NCBI GenBank assembly: GCA_002504525.1
Contig: DATD01000011.1
Location: 78,757-87,647 of the forward strand
DNA from: Methanomassiliicoccus sp. UBA345
GTDB taxonomy: Archaea; Thermoplasmatota; Thermoplasmata; Methanomassiliicoccales; Methanomassiliicoccaceae
DNA length: 8,891 bases
Direction: 5' to 3'
This document shows positions 4,166-8,891 of the stretch, piece after piece. The notes under the pieces were generated by a model, which was given only the letters and a program-made list of their open reading frames with translations, had not been told where the DNA came from and made no database searches. The position numbers and the translations under genes were made by a program. Each line of letters begins with the position of its first letter. The stretch's first letter is position 1.

Positions 4166-7100
4166 ATGCATTCGCAGGGTGTTCAATCTTCGAGAGCGCA
4201 CAAGCTCGGATTTGGAAGATCACTATTGATGATGAGCGTATCGGCGCTCATGCTGGCATTGATGTTCGCCGGCATGAGCGGCGTCAACGCTGATACGTAC
4301 GTGGAGAATAACATCGCCTCCAACATCGTGTGGGACGAGGGCGGCTCGCCATACATCGTCAATAACACGATCTATGTGCTTGAGGACCAGACGCTGACCA
4401 TCGGGCCTGGAGTAACAGTACATTTCGCCCCTGGCGCCGGCATCATCGTCAACGGCACGCTGGTGGTCGAGGGCAATGCCACCCACAAGGTCATCTTCGA
4501 TTCCATACCGGTCGTGGATGATGTCGAGGGAGCATGGACGGGGCTGTACTTCAACCCCGGCAGCATCGCGACCATCGACCATGCGCTCATCAACAACACG
4601 ATGGAAACGCTCCGTGCGATCGACAGCAAGCTCACTGTCACCAACACTGCCATAACCAACACCATCAAGGCCGTCTACGCCGAGTTCGACGTTGGCGGAA
4701 GCTTGGTGATCGACGGCTGCTTCATCGACGCGCAGTCCGGTCCGGGACCTTCGATCGCCATCCTAGTGGATGCCTCCGCCGACGGCGTTCACGAGAACGT
4801 CACCGCGGTTGACGTCACCATCACGAACAACCTGGTCAACAGCACCAACCCTGAGGGCCTGCTCTACATCTCAAGGTGCGTGGAGGCTGAGGACAACAGC
4901 ATCGCGACCATCGTCGGAAACATCCTGGTCTCGGGCAACGAGTTCAACCTGCTCGCCAGCGGCGGCAACCTTGCCCACTTCTATGACTACGTTGAAGCTG
5001 TGGACAATGCCAAAGCCACCATCAGGGGCAACATCACCTATTCTGACAACCAGGCGTACACCACCAGCCCAAACAATAATGGAATGACGTATTTCCAGAG
5101 AACCGTCACCGGCAACGACAACTCCACCGCGTCCCTGATCGGGGACATCCTGACCTCCGACAATGCGTTCAACCAGACGTACATGGGTTCTGACTTCATC
5201 TACGTGGATGTCTATCTGGACGCGTACAACAATGCCACTGCCATCATCGAGGGCGACTTCACCGCCGTCCGCAATGAGATGCTGCAGGCGGGTGACGATG
5301 CGTGCTATCTCAGTATCTACGTCTGGGCCGGCAACGACAACTCCACCGCCCGGATGTCTGGAGATATCATAATCGATGACAACTATGTCGAGAAGGCCTT
5401 CTGGGGGCCGTATATCTGCCTGTCGTTGGGGTCGGAAGGCTTCGGCAAGGTCTGCGTCGTCGGCGATGTCACCATGAACGGCAACGAGATCGGGAACGCC
5501 ATTAATTATGGGGTCTACTACTGGTGCGACATCAATGCCGAGGACAACTCGGCCGTCTCGTTCGTCGGCGATGTCACCATGAACGGCAACGAGATCGACT
5601 TCGCCCAAGAGGCGTTCATCGCATACTGGGACGTCAATGCAGCCCAGGACAACGCCACCGTCGATGTCTCGGCATGCCTGAACATCGAGGATAACTGGGT
5701 GGGAGGAACGGATTATGCGTTCCAGGTCGGGGGAGTATTGTGTGATGATTTCTTCAACAAACCCGTGTCGCAAGATGCCAGAGTCCACCTCCAGGCCGAC
5801 ATGACGATATTGAACAATGTCGTGGAACTTGCGAATAATAACGCCTTCAAGGCCGATTTCAAAACCGGTTTGGTCGTGGTCGACCGCGCTTCGGTATGCA
5901 TCGACGGCTCCCTGCTGGTCGAAGGCAATCAGTTCAGCTGCGCCATGGGAAATGCGACCTCTGTCGAGAGAAAGGCCTGGGCGCAGGACCAGGCGGAGAT
6001 GGCGGTCAACGTCGAGATATCCTTCGTGAACAATGAAATCCTGCTGAACAGGACATCGTCCATGGGCTTCACGGCGATGTACTTTGAAGATCACGTAGAG
6101 GCATGTGATGAGGCGGCCGCGGCAGTGAGCGGCAACCTGATCATCTCCGACAACGACGTGGTCGACAACGGCCCCTCCATCGGGTTGGAGTGGAGTGCAT
6201 ATCTCATACATCTGGACAAGACCGTGAAAGGAGAGGACAATGCCACCAGCACTCTGAGAGGGTACATCCTGATCTCCGACAATGTGTTCGACCAGGTGTC
6301 GATGAATTCTGAATTCATCTACATGGGGATCGATATGGACGCGCACAACAATGCCACCGCTGAACTTGTCGGCGACGTAACCATCGTCGACAACGATATG
6401 GTAAATATCGGCCGCGACGCCGCTTACCTATCTACCGACCTTTCGGCTGACGGCGAGAATGCCACGGTCCGGCTCATCGGCGATGTTGCGATATGCGACA
6501 ACCGGATCGAGAATGTCAGTAGTGGGCCAGACGTTTATCTCAATCTTGAAGCATCTGGCGGCTCCACGATCATCGTTGACGGCGACGTATGCTTGAACAA
6601 CAACATCATCGGGAATTGCGTTTATTATGCAACCTACTATGGGCTCTGGATCGATGCCCAGGACGACTCCGCCGTCACCGTAAACGGCGATGTGTCGATG
6701 AGCGGCAACATCGTAGGTGAATGCCTTTCCGATAGTGACTTCGCTGCATTCACTTATTACTCCAAAATCAAAGTTGACGAGAACGGCACCGCCAACGTGG
6801 CGTCCGATCTCGCGGTGGAAGATAATGAGGTCACCAGCACCGGTTACGGGGTGCGGATAACGGTGGTCTCGAACGAAAGGGGCGATTATGTGAGGAATAC
6901 CACCATCTCCTTCGTTGGGGACTTCGTGGTCAGGGACAACTCATTCACATATTGTGAGAACAGTGCAATCTGGACCCGTCTCGCTCTGCGCTCCTGGCAG
7001 TACGGCGACCTCACCTACGACAGCTCGCTCGTGATCGAGGACAACCTCGTCGAGGAATGCGAGGTCTTTGCCGTCATCACGCAGAATCATGTCGCCCGCG

Positions 7101-8891
7101 GTCACAGCGAGGTCGACATCAGCTTCCCGATCTGCATCTTCGACAACGAGGTCGTCGATGCCAACGCCTTCCTGCGCTACGATGCGGAGTACATAGGGCG
7201 CGGTGAAGCTTCCCTCTCCTACAAGGGGGACATCTGTGTCGAGGACAACGAGTGTTCGTACCTCGATCGGCGGTTCATCAACTATGACGTCTCAATGTCC
7301 GCTTATGTTCGGTCCAACGTTCTGATCGAGAGCGGTCTGTTCGTCGATGCGAACATCGTAGCTGCTGGACAGGTCGGAATCCAGTATGACATGGATCTGA
7401 ATGCCCGGGGCTCGTCAACCATCCAGGCATGCGCTCCTATGACCGTGACTGGGAACAGCTTCACGGTTGGATCGAGCATGGTCGAGGCCGAGGTGTATCT
7501 GGAAGTCCATAGAAACGCCACTGCTGAGCTGTGCAACGACGTCGTGGTCGAGAACAACGTCATGGAGCAGATAGGGCCCGGCATTCTCGACGCTCCTGCG
7601 AATCCATCCTTCAGTGGCTATGGCCTCCATCTGTCCCAGGACGTGTGGGCCTACAGCTACTTTGGGAGCGCCAGCGGCACCATCACGTCCGAGGTGCAGT
7701 TCTGCGGTAACACTCTCGTCGGCGACGACCTCGTCGGCATGAACGTCTACCGCGACGCCTATGCTTATGGCGACTATGCCAACGCCTCCGCGTGCATCGT
7801 CGGCGACGTGACGGCAACTAACAACGACATCACCATCAACGGCGCCGGTGTCGGTCTCACTGGTGGAGCCGAGGTCTCGGCTGAGGCCGAAATGGGCAAC
7901 GCTTCCGCGGTGGTGGACACACTGTTCTGCATCTCTCAGAACGAGATCAGAACGAACGGTGGCTACGGCATCGTCGCCACTGGCATCGGCTATGGAAGCG
8001 ACTACGATGACGGCAATGGCAATGTCTCGATGACCGACCTTGACATCGCATTCGTCATCCGGGATAACTGCATCCACGTGCTCGAATCGGCCATGGGCCC
8101 CAGGGGCGTCATCACCGATGATGTGGGCATATACGTGGCTATCCTCGGCGTAGAGCCGCAGAACGTGGATGTGGCCATCACCGGCAACACCATCGACATG
8201 GTGTCCGGTACCGGCATCATGGTCGACGACTCCTATAGAGGCGTCGAATATCCCATCGATGACGTCACGGTCGTCATCAAGAACAACGACATCACCGTCG
8301 GAACCGGCACTGGCATCCTGATCAAGGGCGGCGAGGTCCGTCTCATCGACAACACCATCGAGGGCGGCAACTACGGTGTGCGATTCGATTCCTGCCAGGG
8401 CATCGAGTTCCGCGGCAACACCTTCAAGGGGAACTACTACGGCATCTATGTCTACGAAACCGAGGGCATCGTCATCGACGGCAACGCGTTCCTCGAGAAC
8501 GACTGCGGCGTGTATCTGGAAGGCGATCTCAACACCACCGTCCGCGACAACTTCTTCTCGAAGAACGTCGTCGGTCTCAACGCCTCCGGAAGCAGCGGCC
8601 TCGTCGTCGAGGACTGCTACTTCCAGCGCAACGGGGACGGCGCGAAGCTCGACGCCGTCGACGGCGTGGTCGGCAACAACACGTTCTACATGAACGAACG
8701 GAACGGCCTCATCGTCGTCGGCGGCGTCCTCGCCATTTACAACGGCGAGTACGATCAGAACGACCTCGGCCTGAGCGTCGTCGGCGGCAGCGTCGACTGG
8801 TTCGTCGATGCGAGAGCGGTCGTGCACGCCAACGGCGTGCGGTTCGCCGGCGAGATCGTCATCACCGGCACGCTCGTCCTCGACTACGCCG
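4166..8891 (+). CDS. Giant secreted parallel beta-helix repeat surface protein (3'-truncated)
   Basis: One open frame runs from ATG 4166 past the window end, at least 1575 codons. Residues 1-42 form a long Sec signal peptide: polar/basic start, hydrophobic core (LLMMSVSALMLALMFAG), likely cleavage after VNA (42). Residues ~65-150 are the usual entry of archaeal beta-helix surface proteins (LTIGPGVTVHFAPGAGI, then GTLVVEGNA and W-x-G-L-Y-F). Then come more than 30 long rungs of about 33-40 residues, each with a G-D-[VI] strand and an [ND]N turn. From residue 1384 seven rungs of 21-22 residues follow the PbH1/NosD pattern (GIYVYETEGIVIDGNAF). The chain is strongly acidic, has about 29 Cys and about 28 N-glycosylation sequons. 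No catalytic site of a polysaccharide lyase is evident, so a structural or adhesive cell-surface role is inferred. ATG 4166 is chosen for the Shine-Dalgarno and the promoter. The anchor, if any, lies beyond the window; the neighbour ending at 421 shows one possible style. Confidence 0.88.
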   Translation, partial: MHSQGVQSSRAHKLGFGRSLLMMSVSALMLALMFAGMSGVNADTYVENNIASNIVWDEGGSPYIVNNTIYVLEDQTLTIGPGVTVHFAPGAGIIVNGTLVVEGNATHKVIFDSIPVVDDVEGAWTGLYFNPGSIATIDHALINNTMETLRAIDSKLTVTNTAITNTIKAVYAEFDVGGSLVIDGCFIDAQSGPGPSIAILVDASADGVHENVTAVDVTITNNLVNSTNPEGLLYISRCVEAEDNSIATIVGNILVSGNEFNLLASGGNLAHFYDYVEAVDNAKATIRGNITYSDNQAYTTSPNNNGMTYFQRTVTGNDNSTASLIGDILTSDNAFNQTYMGSDFIYVDVYLDAYNNATAIIEGDFTAVRNEMLQAGDDACYLSIYVWAGNDNSTARMSGDIIIDDNYVEKAFWGPYICLSLGSEGFGKVCVVGDVTMNGNEIGNAINYGVYYWCDINAEDNSAVSFVGDVTMNGNEIDFAQEAFIAYWDVNAAQDNATVDVSACLNIEDNWVGGTDYAFQVGGVLCDDFFNKPVSQDARVHLQADMTILNNVVELANNNAFKADFKTGLVVVDRASVCIDGSLLVEGNQFSCAMGNATSVERKAWAQDQAEMAVNVEISFVNNEILLNRTSSMGFTAMYFEDHVEACDEAAAAVSGNLIISDNDVVDNGPSIGLEWSAYLIHLDKTVKGEDNATSTLRGYILISDNVFDQVSMNSEFIYMGIDMDAHNNATAELVGDVTIVDNDMVNIGRDAAYLSTDLSADGENATVRLIGDVAICDNRIENVSSGPDVYLNLEASGGSTIIVDGDVCLNNNIIGNCVYYATYYGLWIDAQDDSAVTVNGDVSMSGNIVGECLSDSDFAAFTYYSKIKVDENGTANVASDLAVEDNEVTSTGYGVRITVVSNERGDYVRNTTISFVGDFVVRDNSFTYCENSAIWTRLALRSWQYGDLTYDSSLVIEDNLVEECEVFAVITQNHVARGHSEVDISFPICIFDNEVVDANAFLRYDAEYIGRGEASLSYKGDICVEDNECSYLDRRFINYDVSMSAYVRSNVLIESGLFVDANIVAAGQVGIQYDMDLNARGSSTIQACAPMTVTGNSFTVGSSMVEAEVYLEVHRNATAELCNDVVVENNVMEQIGPGILDAPANPSFSGYGLHLSQDVWAYSYFGSASGTITSEVQFCGNTLVGDDLVGMNVYRDAYAYGDYANASACIVGDVTATNNDITINGAGVGLTGGAEVSAEAEMGNASAVVDTLFCISQNEIRTNGGYGIVATGIGYGSDYDDGNGNVSMTDLDIAFVIRDNCIHVLESAMGPRGVITDDVGIYVAILGVEPQNVDVAITGNTIDMVSGTGIMVDDSYRGVEYPIDDVTVVIKNNDITVGTGTGILIKGGEVRLIDNTIEGGNYGVRFDSCQGIEFRGNTFKGNYYGIYVYETEGIVIDGNAFLENDCGVYLEGDLNTTVRDNFFSKNVVGLNASGSSGLVVEDCYFQRNGDGAKLDAVDGVVGNNTFYMNERNGLIVVGGVLAIYNGEYDQNDLGLSVVGGSVDWFVDARAVVHANGVRFAGEIVITGTLVLDYA
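5109..5349 (+). repeat. 22-bp identical direct repeat two rungs apart
   Basis: Bases 5109-5130 and 5328-5349 are identical and lie 219 bases (73 codons, two rungs) apart, both encoding GNDNSTA with its sequon. This is a second sign of recent exchange between rungs. Confidence 0.8.
5457..5597 (+). repeat. 36-bp identical direct repeat one rung apart
   Basis: Bases 5457-5492 and 5562-5597 are identical. The offset of 105 bases is exactly 35 codons, one rung, and both copies encode VGDVTMNGNEI in the same frame. The copy looks recent (duplication or gene conversion) against a background of diverged rungs. Confidence 0.85.
8315..8770 (+). repeat. Seven short (21-22 residue) PbH1-type rungs
   Basis: Residues 1384-1535 divide cleanly into units of 21, 22, 22, 22, 22, 22 and 21 residues, each ending in Gly after a pattern of the form [IV]x[VF]-x5-[IV]x[GD]N-x-F-x-x-N-x-x-G. 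This is the standard right-handed parallel beta-helix repeat also seen in NosD-like proteins. The switch from long to short rungs is abrupt. After 8770 the periodicity loosens but the strand pattern continues to the window edge. Confidence 0.8.

Larger units (their letters stand above)
4790..6840 (+). repeat. Internal block duplication, offset 373 codons
   Basis: A block of about ten rungs is present twice. Residues around 346-390 (starting YVDVYLDAYNNATA) align with 719-762 (YMGIDMDAHNNATA) at 1119 bases, with roughly half the residues identical. The same 1119-base offset holds at 5564 versus 6683 (VGDVTMNGN / NGDVSMSGN). Outside that stretch small indels shift the offset to 1104 near 4991 and to 1131 near 5651. 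The order of individual rung signatures (GN..DN, NNATA, DNSTAR/ENATVR, IGN..YY, EDNSAV/QDDSAV) is preserved, which argues for copying of the whole block rather than chance similarity between rungs. Confidence 0.7.
4790..8314 (+). repeat. Array of long (about 35-residue) beta-helix rungs
   Basis: From about residue 209 to 1383 the protein repeats a unit whose core is [ND]N[AS]TA-x4-GD[VI]-x4-[DGN]N-x-[VIF], followed by a variable stretch of 10-15 residues and a Y/L-rich strand. Well-conserved examples start near residues 346, 467, 719 and 840. The unit is about 13 residues longer than the standard 22-residue rung, so each turn probably has an extra strand pair or loop carrying the sequon. DNA identity between most units is low, so the array is old, apart from the recent copies listed separately. 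Confidence 0.75.

Noticed and set aside
5457..5597. Short direct repeats in the giant gene as a CRISPR array or satellite
   Set aside because: They lie in frame within a coding repeat, with protein-level conservation between copies, and lack spacers of uniform length with array-like repetition.
4871..6346. 491-codon open frame on the minus strand inside the giant gene
   Set aside because: Its codons are in register with the sense codons, so it stays open merely because the sense frame avoids TTA, CTA and TCA. Its product has no domain, and the sense strand has a signal peptide, promoter and clear repeats.
7415..8827. 470-codon open frame on the minus strand inside the giant gene
   Set aside because: Same codon-register effect. 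The product is a monotonous run of V, D, A and H residues mirroring the repeats of the sense protein.

Overview
The window looks like chromosomal DNA of a GC-rich archaeon. The evidence is TATA/BRE-type promoters placed so that several genes would be leaderless or nearly so, a HypB of archaeal layout, a translin-family protein of the type found across archaea, and Sec-exported surface proteins built from CARDB and parallel beta-helix repeats. The combination of hydrogenase maturation and very large repeat-built surface proteins would suit a hydrogen-using euryarchaeote. The Thermoplasmata/Methanomassiliicoccales are one candidate, but that placement is an inference and no marker gene here proves it.

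Layout. (1) 1-421 (+) is the 3' end of a surface protein: a CARDB-like Ig-fold domain, a single C-terminal membrane anchor and a basic tail. A GC hairpin plus T-tracts follows. (2) 422-994 is a more AT-rich stretch holding a 73-residue two-helix membrane protein, a doubtful 52-residue ORF, a long stem-loop and the promoter of the next gene. (3) 995-1324 (+) is a classical thioredoxin (WCGPCR). (4) On the minus strand, read from right to left, come hypB (Ni-delivery GTPase for [NiFe]-hydrogenase), purD (GAR synthetase, purine synthesis) and a translin/TRAX-family protein with TRAX-type acidic residues. hypB and purD look co-transcribed. The translin gene has its own TATA box overlapping the purD stop codon. 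Thioredoxin and translin converge and share a CTAG in which both stop codons lie. (5) 3978-4165 is a divergent promoter region. (6) 4166 to the window end (+) is the 5' part, at least 1575 codons, of one giant secreted repeat protein. It has a signal peptide, a beta-helix entry region, then more than 30 long rungs of about 33-40 residues, then seven canonical rungs of about 22 residues, and it runs off the window.

The most interesting part is the giant protein. It is repeated on at least three scales: single rungs, a block of roughly ten rungs duplicated at an offset of 373 codons, and a 36-bp identical DNA repeat exactly one rung (35 codons) apart. Most long rungs carry an Asn-X-Ser/Thr sequon or its remnant at the same place, just before a G-D-[VI] strand, which suggests a ladder of N-glycans along one edge of a fibre-like surface protein. 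The long antisense reading frames inside this gene (491 and 470 codons) are in codon register with it and are best explained by avoidance of TTA, CTA and TCA codons.
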